This document shows, in pieces, positions 15,941-24,772 of a DNA stretch of 64,000 nt. The position numbers were made by a program, and so were the translations under genes. This DNA comes from Enterobacter sp. RHBSTW-00175. Its GTDB lineage: Bacteria; Pseudomonadota; Gammaproteobacteria; Enterobacterales; Enterobacteriaceae. The stretch covers positions 3,906,001-3,970,000 of the forward strand of contig NZ_CP055930.1 of the NCBI RefSeq assembly GCF_013927005.1. The letters are read 5' to 3'. The first letter of the stretch is position 1; the number at the start of each line of letters is the position of its first letter. The notes under the pieces are model-generated. The model was not told the origin of the DNA. It saw only the letters and a program-made list of their open reading frames with translations, and searched no databases.

Positions 15941-17142
15941 CGCTGGCCCGAGACTCCGACAACCGCGACAGCGCCGGGCGCGTCTTTCTGGTCTTCCTGC
16001 GTCTGGGTCTGACCTCGTTCGGTGGGCCGATCGCGCACCTGGGCTATTTCCGCACGGAGTTCGTCGAGCGCCGCCGTTGGCTGGATGACCGCAGCTACTC
16101 CGATCTGGTCGCGCTGTGCCAGTTCCTGCCGGGGCCGGCCAGCAGCCAGGTCGGCATGGCGCTGGGGCTGGCGCGCGCGGGCTGGTCGGGGCTGCTGGCT
16201 GCGTGGGCGGGCTTCACCTTGCCGTCGGCCATCGCGCTGATCCTGTTCGCTTTTGGCATCGCCCAGTACCAGGACTTGGCTGAATCGGGCTGGGTACATG
16301 GGCTCAAGGTCGTGGCCGTGGCCATCGTGGCGCAGGCCGTGTGGGGCATGGCCCGGTCGCTCTGCCCGGATCGTCCACGCGCCGCGTTGGCGCTCCTGGC
16401 AGCACTGATGACCTTGTTCCTGCCATCGGCCGCAGGCCAAGTCGCCGCCATCGTTGTCACCGGCTTGGTGGGTCGATGGGGATTGAAGATCAGGCAACCC
16501 GCTGGCGGCCAGGCCCATGCCTACCCCGTCTCGCGCAAGCTCGGCATCGCGGCCTTGCTGCTGTTCGCGGCGCCGCTCATCGCACTGCCCTTGTGGGCGG
16601 CGGCCAGCGGCTCGTCCACGCTGGCTCTGCTGGAAGGCGTCTACCGTTCCGGCGCTCTCGTCTTTGGTGGGGGGCACGTTGTGCTGCCGTTGTTGCAAGC
16701 AACCGTCGTGCCCAGCGGCGCCGTGAGCAATGCCGATTTCCTTGCGGGCTACGGTGCTGCTCAGGCTGTGCCGGGGCCGCTGTTCACGTTCGCGGCCTAT
16801 CTCGGCGCCATCGCAGAAGGACCGCTGAGCGGCTGGAGCGGCGGATTGGTGTTGCTCGGCGTCATCTTCCTGCCGGCATTCCTTGTGCTCGTCGGTGCGC
16901 TGCCGTTCTGGGAGAGTCTTCGCCACCGCGAGGGCATCCAAACCACGATGGCGGGCATCAACGCCGGCGTGGTCGGCATCCTGCTCTCGGCCCTGTACGA
17001 CCCAGTGTGGACCAGTGCCATTCATGGCCGGGCGGATTTCGGGCTGGCGCTCGCCGCCTTCGGGCTGTTGGTCTATGGGCATGTCTCTCCAGTCCTCGTT
17101 GTGCTGCTGGCCGGATTGGCGGGTTGGGTAATGGCGATGTAG
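15937..17142 (+). CDS. chrA: Chromate efflux transporter, long-chain ChrA
   Basis: A 401-residue membrane protein made of two homologous CHR halves. The first has [13 protein letters not shown] and the second [12 protein letters not shown], with G-P-A-S-S-Q and V-P-G-P-L-F-T in the matching positions. The length and duplicated signature identify long-chain ChrA, which expels chromate. The start is TTG at 15937 within the arsH stop codon; AGGAGG lies 4 bp before it, which makes this start convincing. It is the last gene of the tightly packed ars unit; nhaA follows behind its own leader. Confidence 0.9.
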   Translation: MTLARDSDNRDSAGRVFLVFLRLGLTSFGGPIAHLGYFRTEFVERRRWLDDRSYSDLVALCQFLPGPASSQVGMALGLARAGWSGLLAAWAGFTLPSAIALILFAFGIAQYQDLAESGWVHGLKVVAVAIVAQAVWGMARSLCPDRPRAALALLAALMTLFLPSAAGQVAAIVVTGLVGRWGLKIRQPAGGQAHAYPVSRKLGIAALLLFAAPLIALPLWAAASGSSTLALLEGVYRSGALVFGGGHVVLPLLQATVVPSGAVSNADFLAGYGAAQAVPGPLFTFAAYLGAIAEGPLSGWSGGLVLLGVIFLPAFLVLVGALPFWESLRHREGIQTTMAGINAGVVGILLSALYDPVWTSAIHGRADFGLALAAFGLLVYGHVSPVLVVLLAGLAGWVMAM

Positions 17143-17171
17143 AAGCGTAGGAGCCGCCGTCGCTCTCCCGA

Positions 17172-17267
17172 CTGTCATCAGGTAAAATGAAAGCTGGGTG
17201 TTAGCTGCGCGTTGCAGCGAGACAGGTTCATGCGCTGGTCGGGCCGCCACGCGGAGTTTGCACGACC
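17172..17267 (+). promoter_or_regulatory. Structured nhaA leader, candidate alkali-ion riboswitch
   Basis: CTGTC (17172-17176) pairs with GACAG (17221-17225) and encloses two adjacent hairpins, GCT-GGGTGTT-AGC and CTGC-GCGTT-GCAG, plus an A-rich strand GGTAAAATGAAA. Downstream, CCGC pairs with GCGG of the GCGGAG ribosome site. The arrangement and the gene behind it recall the nhaA-I motif RNAs, reported as lithium-responsive riboswitches. I assign it from memory of the motif and visible pairing, not from a covariance search. Confidence 0.5.
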
Positions 17268-18662
17268 ATGAATCAACACCCCTCACGGCAGGATTTGCCG
17301 CGGGCGCAGCGTTTGACCGAACGCGCTTTCGCCACGCTCGAACGTTTCCTCCACATCGAAGCCGTCAGCGGCATCGTGCTGCTGGTCGCTGCCGCCATCG
17401 CATTGATCTGGGCCAATTCCTCGTTGGCCGACAGCTACCATCACCTCTGGCACACACCGCTGTCGTTCGGGCTCGGTGGATTCGTGTTTTCCCAGTCGCT
17501 GCATTTCTGGATCAACGATGCGCTGATGACCGTGTTCTTTCTGGTTGTCGGCATGGAGATCCGGCGAGAGATGCACGAAGGCGCGCTGAGCAACCTGCGG
17601 CAAGCCAGCCTGCCCATCGCGGCGGCCCTCGGCGGCGTCGTGGTACCGGCGTTGATTTATCTGGCGCTGAACGGCGACGCCGTGCGCCGGCATGGCTGGG
17701 CTGTGCCGACGGCCACCGACATCGCCTTCGCAGTGGGCGTGCTGGCACTGTTGGGGCGCTCGATCCCTGGCAATGTGCGGGTCTTCCTACTCGCGCTGGC
17801 CATCATCGACGACATCATCGCGGTGCTCATCATCGCGCTGTTCTACTCGGGCGGGCTTGACTACTCCGGGTTCGCGGTGGCTGGCGCGGGGCTCGTGCTG
17901 GTGCTCGGGTTGCAGCAGATGGGAATCGGCTCGGCCTTCGCCTATGTGGTTCCGGGGGCGATCGTCTGGATCGGCCTGCTGATGACCGGTGCCCATCCCA
18001 CCTTGGCCGGCGTGGTGCTTGGCCTAATGACGCCTGTGGTGCCCGTGCGCATGCGCGAGCGGCCGTTGGACGTGCTTTCTCGCATTGCCGCAGAACTGAC
18101 CGGAACGGACGCCAACGCCAGACCGGACCCGAACCATTTGGCGCAGCCGCTACGACAACTTCGTCTGGCTCAGCGTGAGCTGCTGCCACCGGTGGTCCGC
18201 GTGCAGTCCGCGCTGCATCCATGGGTGGCCTATGGCGTGATGCCTCTATTCGCGCTGGCGAATGCAGGCGTCAGCCTCGGTGGCATGGACTTGTCCGCCG
18301 GCGGGGCGCAGTGGGTCGTGGCGGGCGTGATGCTGGCTCTGGTGCTCGGCAAGCCGCTGGGCGTGGTCACTGTGAGTTGGCTGATGGTGCGATTGGGGTG
18401 GTGCCGCCTGCCGCCCGGCGTGTCCTGGGGTGGCATCTGGCTCATCGGCCTGCTGGCAGGCATCGGCTTCACCATGTCGATCTTCATCGCCATGCTGGCC
18501 TTCACAGACGACACCCTCTTGGGCGCGGCCAAGCTGGGGGTGCTGATGGGTTCACTTGTAGCTGCGCTGCTTGGCATGGCCTGGGGCGTGGTCTATGTCA
18601 GACGTCAGGGCCGGAAGAATCCAGCGGTTGCGCAAGGGCATCCCATCACGCATGCGAACTGA
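17268..18662 (+). CDS. nhaA: Na+(Li+)/H+ antiporter NhaA
   Basis: A 464-residue transporter, longer than E. coli NhaA (388), mainly through an insert near 285-310 and a C-terminal tail. The ion-binding pair is Asp181-Asp182 in A-I-I-D-D-I-I-A-V, and Asp151 lies in T-A-T-D-I-A-F-A. About twelve membrane segments follow the N-terminal helix. It swaps cytoplasmic Na+ or Li+ for protons and helps in salty or alkaline conditions. It is downstream of chrA, with 125 bp of structured leader between them. Its stop is only 4 bp from the stop of the opposing nuclease gene, leaving no room for a terminator. Confidence 0.9.
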   Translation: MNQHPSRQDLPRAQRLTERAFATLERFLHIEAVSGIVLLVAAAIALIWANSSLADSYHHLWHTPLSFGLGGFVFSQSLHFWINDALMTVFFLVVGMEIRREMHEGALSNLRQASLPIAAALGGVVVPALIYLALNGDAVRRHGWAVPTATDIAFAVGVLALLGRSIPGNVRVFLLALAIIDDIIAVLIIALFYSGGLDYSGFAVAGAGLVLVLGLQQMGIGSAFAYVVPGAIVWIGLLMTGAHPTLAGVVLGLMTPVVPVRMRERPLDVLSRIAAELTGTDANARPDPNHLAQPLRQLRLAQRELLPPVVRVQSALHPWVAYGVMPLFALANAGVSLGGMDLSAGGAQWVVAGVMLALVLGKPLGVVTVSWLMVRLGWCRLPPGVSWGGIWLIGLLAGIGFTMSIFIAMLAFTDDTLLGAAKLGVLMGSLVAALLGMAWGVVYVRRQGRKNPAVAQGHPITHAN

Positions 18663-18666
18663 TCGG

Positions 18667-19743
18667 CTAGGACTCGCTCTCCTTGGAGTCTGAGCGGCGC
18701 TGCTCGATCCGCAACTGCGCCCTCTGCGTCGCCTGGTGCAGCCGCTGCGCCAAGACGGCGCGCGGCGGCAAGGTAGTCAGGTACTCGGCGACGTGAATAC
18801 CGGACTTGTCCAACTCCAGCAACTCGATCTGCTCGGACTTCTTGCCAGTGCAGAGGATGATCCCCAGAGGCGAGGCTTCTTCCGGCTCCCGTTCATGCTT
18901 GTCGAGCCAGCGAAGGTAAAGCTCCATCTGCCCCTTGTAGGCCGCCTTGAACTCGCCGATCTTCAACTCCACCGCCACCAGCCGCCGCAGCTTGCGGTTG
19001 TAGAACAGCAGATCAAGGTGGAAATCCTCGTCGTCGATCTGGATGCGCTTTTGCCGGGCCAGGAAGGAAAAGCCCGCGCCCAGTTCCAGTAGGAAGGATT
19101 CCATTTCGCGGATGATCGCCGCCTCCAGGTCGCCTTCCTGCCAGGTATCCCGTAGCCCCAGGAAGTCGAGGATGTACGGGTCGCGCATGACCAGCGCCGG
19201 TGTCATGCGCTGCGCATCGCGCAGGGTCGCCAACTCCTGCGCAATCGTTTCGTCCGGCTTCTTGGATAGTGCCGTGCGCTCGTACAACATCGAGTCGATG
19301 CGCTCGCGCAGCGTGCGCACGCTCCAGCGTTCGGCACCGGCCATCTGCGCGTAGTAGTCCCGCTGGAGCGGTTCCTTGAGTGCCAGCAGCAGGACGAAAT
19401 GCGACCAGCTCAATTGTCGCGACAGTGTCGCGACAATTGGTTCGTCAGGGAACGTGGCGGCGAACTTGACCATCCGGCGCAAATTCTTTTCCCCGAAGCC
19501 GCGCCCATAGTCGCGCGCAAGCTGCTTGGCCAGGGTCGGCAGGATTTCTTCGCCGTACCCGGCCCGCTGTCCGGCCAGCACCTCCGTATGGATGCGTTGG
19601 CCGATGCGCCAGAACAGCATGGTCAACTCCGCATTGACCGTCGAGGCGACGTGCTGGCGCGATGCTTCGATCAGTGCCCGAATATCCCCCAGCAGCGCCG
19701 TTGGCGCTGCGGTTGATGTGATGGATGCCTTGCGCTTGCTCAT
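18667..19743 (-). CDS. DUF1016/YhcG-like PDDEXK nuclease
   Basis: A 358-residue protein. The N-terminal part (about 20-160) is the DUF1016 winged-helix region with L-F-W-R-I-G-Q-R-I and the Y-G-R-G-F-G-E-K-N-L-R-R-M motif. The C-terminal part is a PDDEXK nuclease with Asp244 in F-H-L-D-L-L-F-Y and Glu259-x-Lys261 in V-A-V-E-L-K-I-G. YhcG-family proteins are found near mobile elements and restriction or defence genes; the substrate is not settled. ATG 19743 overlaps the integrase stop by 4 bp (ATGA), so the nuclease is translated from the integrase message. Confidence 0.85.
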   Translation of the reverse strand: MSKRKASITSTAAPTALLGDIRALIEASRQHVASTVNAELTMLFWRIGQRIHTEVLAGQRAGYGEEILPTLAKQLARDYGRGFGEKNLRRMVKFAATFPDEPIVATLSRQLSWSHFVLLLALKEPLQRDYYAQMAGAERWSVRTLRERIDSMLYERTALSKKPDETIAQELATLRDAQRMTPALVMRDPYILDFLGLRDTWQEGDLEAAIIREMESFLLELGAGFSFLARQKRIQIDDEDFHLDLLFYNRKLRRLVAVELKIGEFKAAYKGQMELYLRWLDKHEREPEEASPLGIILCTGKKSEQIELLELDKSGIHVAEYLTTLPPRAVLAQRLHQATQRAQLRIEQRRSDSKESES

Positions 19744-20939
19744 GCCAGGGCCTCCGTTGGTTGCCGCACGCCCGTGATGGCCTGTCGCCGGCTCGCCACC
19801 AGTTCGGCCGCTTCCCGCACTGGTTTGTCCTCGGTGTGGACGTAGTGCATGAACATCGCCACGGTCTTGTGGCCCGTCAGCTTCATGCCTACCTTGGTCG
19901 GGACGCCCGAATTGGCAATGTCGGTTGTCGAGCGATGGCGGATGCCATGCGTACCGACGTGCGGCACACCGGCCGCCTTGAGCGCGCGCTTCCAACCGCC
20001 ATAGTGTTCGCCGTGGGTCATGTGTTTGGCCGGGTCGTTGGGCGACGGCAGGACGTAGGGGCAACCCTCCAGGCGCGGTGCCGTGGAAAGCAGGCGGTAG
20101 GCTTCCTCGCTCATGGGCTTGGAAATGCCGCCGGTCTTGCTGTCGGGCCAGACAACCCGGCGCTTCTCCAGATCAACCCAATCCCATTCCAGCGGGCAGA
20201 TTTCAGAGCGCCGGGCCGCGAACTCGAATTGCAACCGGATCGCCAACGGAATGACGTAGTTCTCCAGTCCTTCCGCCTCCAGATGCTCCAGGTGGCGAAA
20301 GATCCGCACCAGTTCATCATCCACGATGAGGCGGGTCTCCTTGCCCGGCGGGTACATCGGGACGTGGCGGCACGGGTTCGTGCCGTCAGGACGCAGTCCC
20401 CACACCTCGGCCATGTTGAACATCTTGCGCAGCACACCGAATGTGCGATTGGCCTCGGCTGGCTTGTAGGCCAGCTTCTTCATCAGCGCGGCCACGTCAG
20501 GACGCCTAACGTCTTGTACCTTCATGCGCCCCATGATGGGGACTATGCAGCGGTCAATAACGCCCTGGTAGCCACGCTGGGTGCTGGGCTTGTTGCGCTG
20601 CTTGGAATAGTCCTCCATGAAGGTAGAGCAATACTCCTTCATGGTCGGCGCCTTGCGGGCGGCGGCCTTGGCCGCGCTCGGGTCGCCGCCCTTGCGCACT
20701 TCGGCCAGCCACTCCTGCGCCATGAAGCGGGCCTGTTCGACGGTCAGTTCGCCAAACTGGCCCAAGGCAGGCTTGCGGCGCTCGCCAGCGTTCGTGCGGT
20801 ACTGAAGCATAAACACCCGGCGGCCTGCTGGGGTAATCTTGCATAGGAAGCCAGGCACCACGGTATCCCGCAGTTCGACTGCCTGCGCTTGGGGTTGCGC
20901 CGACTCCACGGCGGTCTTGGTGAGCTTGATTCTTGCCAT
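19740..20939 (-). CDS. int: Tyrosine site-specific integrase of the ICE
   Basis: A 399-residue phage-type integrase. It has an N-terminal DUF4102-like arm domain (1-90), a core-binding domain (100-185) and the catalytic domain. The catalytic residues are visible: Arg244 in A-A-R-R-S-E-I, His331 and Arg334 in T-H-G-I-R-H, His357 in T-G-H-K and Tyr366 in F-M-H-Y. It should integrate and excise the ICE by recombination at att sites. It is transcribed into the element from its end, the usual place, and its start is about 170 bp from the phage junction. The gene is translationally coupled to the DUF1016 nuclease. Confidence 0.92.
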   Translation of the reverse strand: MARIKLTKTAVESAQPQAQAVELRDTVVPGFLCKITPAGRRVFMLQYRTNAGERRKPALGQFGELTVEQARFMAQEWLAEVRKGGDPSAAKAAARKAPTMKEYCSTFMEDYSKQRNKPSTQRGYQGVIDRCIVPIMGRMKVQDVRRPDVAALMKKLAYKPAEANRTFGVLRKMFNMAEVWGLRPDGTNPCRHVPMYPPGKETRLIVDDELVRIFRHLEHLEAEGLENYVIPLAIRLQFEFAARRSEICPLEWDWVDLEKRRVVWPDSKTGGISKPMSEEAYRLLSTAPRLEGCPYVLPSPNDPAKHMTHGEHYGGWKRALKAAGVPHVGTHGIRHRSTTDIANSGVPTKVGMKLTGHKTVAMFMHYVHTEDKPVREAAELVASRRQAITGVRQPTEALA

Positions 20940-21110
20940 GATGACTCCTCTGAAACCTCGGTTTCCAAGAGCCGCATGGGGGCCAAGCGGATGGAAACCG
21001 GGTCAAGTTTCGGAAAGCACCGGCATATGATGGACGCGCCTAAGTTATTGATAAACCTGCTGTATCGTGCTTTGGCATAGTCCAGCGAAGTACCGGGCTG
21101 GAGTCATCGT
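20940..21110. other. ICE end and junction with the prophage
   Basis: Upstream of int, the sequence changes from GC-rich to mixed composition near 21040 and reaches in-frame tape-measure codons by about 21111. The att core must lie here. I looked for the TTTTTCAT repeat reported for Tn4371-type elements and did not find it, though an A-run (21115-21123) sits at the junction. The int promoter should also be here. Confidence 0.6.
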
Positions 21111-22376
21111 CAAACAAAAAAAACCTCTACCGCCGCCTCGAAAGCACAGAGTAAAGCCGAGCGTGAAGCGGCCAGCACCGCCGAACAGTATTCCCGGAAA
21201 ATGGCCGATCTGAGTGTGGCTATCGATGTGCAACGCGTCAGGGCGACGGAAGGCGAAAAAGCATCCGAGCTTTACGCGGCATCGCACCAGGCAGGCACTA
21301 AATGGACCGACGAGCAGCGCAGGGCGATCCAGGCATCATCAGCAGAGTTGGCAAAATGGACGCAAAAAGCAGACGAGAACGTGCGCAAGCAGCGCGAACA
21401 GGCTGATGCACTGAAGGATTTAACTGAAGCGGCCAGAAAATTCAGGGATGAGGCGACGCTGACAACCGAAACCGCAGGCATGAGCGATCGCCAGCGCAGC
21501 CGGTTCGACGAGACGCAACAGATCGACCGTGTTTTTGCTAAAACGGACGGCGGTACCGAGGCCATCGCGCAGCGCGCCGCAGCCCTCGATGCTCTGGATA
21601 AGAAATACAAGGCTATTGCAGCAGCTGAAGCGGATTGGATGTCCGGAGTATCACGCGGCTATGCAAACTGGTTTGATGAAATAAGTGACGTATCCGGCAC
21701 GGTCTCTGACGGGGTGAAAACCACACTCGACAGCGCGTTTGGTAACGTCACCTCAATGCTTGAAGGCAATAAAGTTAGCTGGAAATCGTGGGGGATTTCT
21801 GTCCTGCAGATCATCGAAAAAGTGGCTCTGCAGATGGCGGTGGTTAGCGCGATGGGTGGGGCCTCTTCCGGTTCTGGCATCTTTGGCTCACTCATCGGCA
21901 GTGTAGGCAGCTTCTTCGGGGGCGGGGCGGGAGCATCAGCCAGCACCGGTACGGCGGTTTCCAGTTACGGATCGAACTTCCAGTTTAACGCCAAAGGCGG
22001 CGTTTATGACTCCCCCTCTCTGAGCGCTTTCAGTAATGGGATCGTCAGAAACCCCACCATGTTCGCTTTCGCAAAAGGCGGGGCCGGAATCATGGGCGAG
22101 GCTGGGCCGGAGGCGATCATGCCGCTTACCCGCGCGCCGGATGGTTCTCTCGGCGTTCGTGCTGTCGGAGGTGGCGGCGGTCAGGCTGTATCTTCTGCGC
22201 CACAGGTTTACATCACGATTGATGGCAACGGAAACACTCAAACGCAGGCGACAACTGGCTATGAGCAATTTGCGCGGGAAGTTGGTGCTTTTACAGATAA
22301 GCGTTACAGGGAACTGATAATGAGAGATTTAGCGCCAGGAGGCGCTATCTGGAATATGGCAAAAGGGGGGCGCTGA
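21111..22376 (+). pseudogene. Phage tail tape measure protein (lambda gpH-like), 5' end missing
   Basis: The open frame runs from a stop at 21078 with phage-like sequence beginning about Q-T-K-K-T-S-T-A-A-S-K. The first ATG is at 21201, giving 391 residues. The N-terminal half is charged coiled coil (A-K-W-T-Q-K-A-D-E-N-V-R-K-Q-R-E), then a D-W-M-S-G-V-S-R-G segment and the C-terminal region with G-G-V-Y-D-S-P-S-L-S-A-F and G-E-A-G-P-E-A-I-M-P-L typical of gpH. A whole lambda gpH has 853 residues, so more than half is missing. The break coincides with the ICE end, so the ICE probably split the gene. A functional tail is unlikely from this copy. Confidence 0.85.
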
Positions 22377-22714
22377 TGACTATCGAAACTTTCACCTGGT
22401 GCCCACGGATTAACGCGGAGGCTGATACAAGTTTTCGCGTCAGAAAAGCCCAGTTTGGCGATGGATATGAGCAGGTTTCAGGGGATGGATTGAACACCAG
22501 AACCCAGCAATGGACGCTCAACTTCACTGGCAACGAAACCTACATTTCTGCCATTAAATCTTTTCTCGACAGGCATGAAGGAACGAAAGCCTTTCAATGG
22601 AAGCCACCGCTCGAACCTTTGGGTTTGTATCGTTGCGAAACGTATAAACCCACCGGGCTTGGCGCGGGGAAATTCAACCTTGAAGCAACATTCATCCAGG
22701 CATTTAAACCATGA
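22376..22714 (+). CDS. Phage minor tail protein, lambda gpM family
   Basis: A 112-residue protein close in size to lambda gpM (109). It has the family opening T-F-T-W-C-P, the segment F-R-V-R-K-A-Q-F-G-D-G-Y-E-Q-V and the later F-L-D-R-H-E-G-T-K-A-F-Q-W. gpM acts late in assembly of the tail tip. Its ATG overlaps the stop of the tape measure frame (TGATG) and its own end overlaps gpL by 4 bp, as expected in the tail operon. Intact. Confidence 0.92.
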   Translation: MTIETFTWCPRINAEADTSFRVRKAQFGDGYEQVSGDGLNTRTQQWTLNFTGNETYISAIKSFLDRHEGTKAFQWKPPLEPLGLYRCETYKPTGLGAGKFNLEATFIQAFKP

Positions 22715-23469
22715 GCTTAAACGCAGATTATCAGAAGCTGGAATCCGGAAACGATGTTCGTCTGATTGAGGTGGACGGTTCTTCCTTTGGGCTAACGGAC
22801 GTTCTCCGCTTTCACAATTACAGCATTCCCCACACAGAAGCGGAAATCATCGCCGCTGGTGGGGATGAGTCCAAGCTTCCGGCGAAACCAATCTGGTGGC
22901 AGGGAAATGAATATGCCGCCTGGCCATATCAACTGGAAGGTCTGGAGAAATCAACCAGTGGGAGCAATGCAACGCCATCCCTGACGGTTGCGAACATCGA
23001 AAGCTCCATTTCAGCCCTGTGTCTTGCGTATGACGATCTGCTGCAGGCGAAAGTCACTATTCACGACACAAAAGAGAAATATCTCGATGCCAGAAATTTC
23101 GCAGACGGCAACCCCACAGCAGACCCGACTCAGGAAAAGCTGCAGGTATGGTATATCGACGGGAAAACGGGCGAGCTTGCCGGTGAAACCGTTGAATTTG
23201 TTCTGTCCAGCCCGATGGATCTGCAGGGGCAAATGATCCCGACGCGACAGCTTCATTCCCTGTGTACCTGGTGCATCCGGAATAAATATCGTACCGGCGA
23301 CGGCTGCGACTATGCCGGCACCCGCTATTTCGACAAAAACAACAACCCGGTAAGCGATCCGTCGCTGGATGAATGCAACGGCACGCTGACGGCCTGCAAA
23401 CTCCGATTCGGCGAAAATAACGAACTCTCGTTTGGTGGCTTCCCGGGCACGTCTTTGATCAGGAGTTGA
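22711..23469 (+). CDS. Phage minor tail protein, lambda gpL family
   Basis: A 252-residue protein. The C-terminal part has cysteines at 185, 188, 199, 222 and 229 (L-C-T-W-C, G-D-G-C, E-C-N, A-C-K), with spacing like the iron-sulfur ligands of lambda gpL. The protein forms part of the tail tip complex with gpM, gpK, gpI and gpJ. Starts ATGAG overlapping the gpM stop and ends 1 bp before gpK begins. Intact and close to the usual length. Confidence 0.92.
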   Translation: MSLNADYQKLESGNDVRLIEVDGSSFGLTDVLRFHNYSIPHTEAEIIAAGGDESKLPAKPIWWQGNEYAAWPYQLEGLEKSTSGSNATPSLTVANIESSISALCLAYDDLLQAKVTIHDTKEKYLDARNFADGNPTADPTQEKLQVWYIDGKTGELAGETVEFVLSSPMDLQGQMIPTRQLHSLCTWCIRNKYRTGDGCDYAGTRYFDKNNNPVSDPSLDECNGTLTACKLRFGENNELSFGGFPGTSLIRS

Positions 23470-23470
23470 T

Positions 23471-24181
23471 ATGCGTCAGAAAACCATCGATGCGATTATG
23501 GCGCATGCTGCAGCTGAATATCCTCATGAGTGTTGCGGCGTGGTGGCGCAGAAAAGCCGCGTTGAACGTTATTTCCCGTGCCGGAATCTTGCCGCGGCGC
23601 CGGAGGACAATTTTGTCCTTTGCCCCGAAGACTACGCAGCTGCTGAGGACTGGGGAACGGTGATCGCCATCGTTCACAGTCACCCTGACGCCACAACGCA
23701 ACCGAGCGAACTGGATAAAGCGCAATGCGACGCAACGCTTTTACCCTGGCATATTGTGAGCTGGCCGGAGGGGGATTTACGCACCATCCAGCCGCGCGGA
23801 GAACTGCCGCTGCTGGAGCGTCCGTTTGTGCTTGGACACTTCGACTGCTGGGGATTGGTAATGAGCTATTTCCGGCAAACGCATGGTATCGAGCTCCACG
23901 ATTACCGTGTGGATTATCCATGGTGGGAAAACGAATATCCGGACAACTTCTATCAGGATTGCTGGTATGAGTGCGGATTCCGTGAATTCGACGGGCCACC
24001 GAAACCCGGCGATATGGTGATCATGCAGGTCCAGGCCGATAAGTGGAATCACGCGGGAATTCTGCTGGAGGGAAATATGCTGCTGCACCACCTGTACGGA
24101 CATCTGAGCCAGCGCGTGCCGTATGGTGGCTACTGGCAGGAAAGGACGATGAAGGTTCTACGATATAAGGACCTGTGCTAA
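23471..24181 (+). CDS. Phage tail tip peptidase, lambda gpK family (JAB + NlpC/P60)
   Basis: A 236-residue protein with two hydrolase domains. The N-terminal JAB domain carries Glu20, His69-x-His71 (V-H-S-H-P) and Asp82. The C-terminal NlpC/P60 domain carries Cys126 in F-D-C-W-G-L and the later W-N-H-A-G-I histidine. In lambda-like tails this protein is thought to open peptidoglycan or trim tail proteins. Usually gpI follows directly, but here a lipoprotein gene intervenes. Intact. Confidence 0.92.
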   Translation: MRQKTIDAIMAHAAAEYPHECCGVVAQKSRVERYFPCRNLAAAPEDNFVLCPEDYAAAEDWGTVIAIVHSHPDATTQPSELDKAQCDATLLPWHIVSWPEGDLRTIQPRGELPLLERPFVLGHFDCWGLVMSYFRQTHGIELHDYRVDYPWWENEYPDNFYQDCWYECGFREFDGPPKPGDMVIMQVQADKWNHAGILLEGNMLLHHLYGHLSQRVPYGGYWQERTMKVLRYKDLC

Positions 24182-24213
24182 CCTCTTGTTAATTTAAACA
24201 AGGGGATGATGTA

Positions 24214-24735
24214 ATGAGGAATATTTTAATTTTAGCGTTTGTCACATTTTTGTTTGGCTGCACTGAAAGAGCGCGACCAGCAGATGAAATTGATCATGAA
24301 AGTGGACTGGTTAAAATATTCAGCACTAAAAATTTAAATGCTGCGCAAAATAGGGCTGATATTCTTTGCAGTAAAAGATCATATTATGTGAAAGCACTTC
24401 ATGAAAGTAATTTGATGCTTTTAAGAAACAACCCTTCCGACGTATATTTGTTTGATTACATACCTTTCCAGTGTGATCTCAAGGCCGCCGCTAACGGGGG
24501 AAACTCTGAAGCTAAAGCGCTCTACGACAAAAATCTTACTGATGCATATCGTAAGCTTGAAGAGTCTAAAAGAAATCAATATGAAGCTCATAAAGCTTAT
24601 GCCAAAAAGCATGGGTTTGATTCATATAGTATAGTTAACCCTGATGGCAGCATAGAGGCTCACACAATAGATTCTAACGGTGATGCTTGTCATAGCACTG
24701 TCAGTATATATGGAGGGGATACAGTCTGTGACTAA
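24214..24735 (+). CDS. Small lipoprotein, probable prophage moron
   Basis: A 173-residue protein I cannot assign to a family. It starts with a lipoprotein signal peptide: M-R-N-I-L-I-L-A-F-V-T-F and lipobox L-F-G-C16. The body is charged, with a tetratricopeptide-like A-A-A-N-G-G-N-S-E-A-K-A-L-Y stretch at about 91-104 and a Lys/Glu-rich helix (105-130), and it ends C-D. AGGGGATGATGT precedes the ATG. The gene is far more AT-rich than its tail-gene neighbours and sits between K and I, which normally touch. That suggests a late insertion expressed for the host's or prophage's benefit, such as superinfection exclusion or surface change; the function is unknown. Confidence 0.75.
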   Translation: MRNILILAFVTFLFGCTERARPADEIDHESGLVKIFSTKNLNAAQNRADILCSKRSYYVKALHESNLMLLRNNPSDVYLFDYIPFQCDLKAAANGGNSEAKALYDKNLTDAYRKLEESKRNQYEAHKAYAKKHGFDSYSIVNPDGSIEAHTIDSNGDACHSTVSIYGGDTVCD

Positions 24736-24772
24736 TTTATTTTGCTCTAATTAGTCAATTTTCGAGGTTCAT

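Larger units (their letters stand above)
1..21110. mobile_element. Integrative and conjugative element, Tn4371-like, partial (int-proximal end)
   Basis: The segment is much richer in GC than the chromosome to its right. It carries a tyrosine integrase at its right end, transcribed inwards, followed by RadC, DUF932, ParB-like, DUF736, DUF2958, DUF2285, RepA, ParA, DUF2840, TraF-like peptidase and the start of a relaxase, all on the minus strand. This set and order is characteristic of Tn4371-family ICEs. A plus-strand arsenic/chromate/cation cargo operon separates the integrase from the backbone. The transfer (traG/trb) genes and the far attachment site would lie left of the window. The right boundary is placed between the integrase start and the first in-frame phage tape-measure codons, so it is good to about 100 bp. 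Confidence 0.85.

Noticed and set aside
20940..21110. TTTTTCAT-type attachment repeat expected for Tn4371-like elements
   Set aside because: Not found on either strand in the junction. Only an A-run is present, so I did not name an att core.
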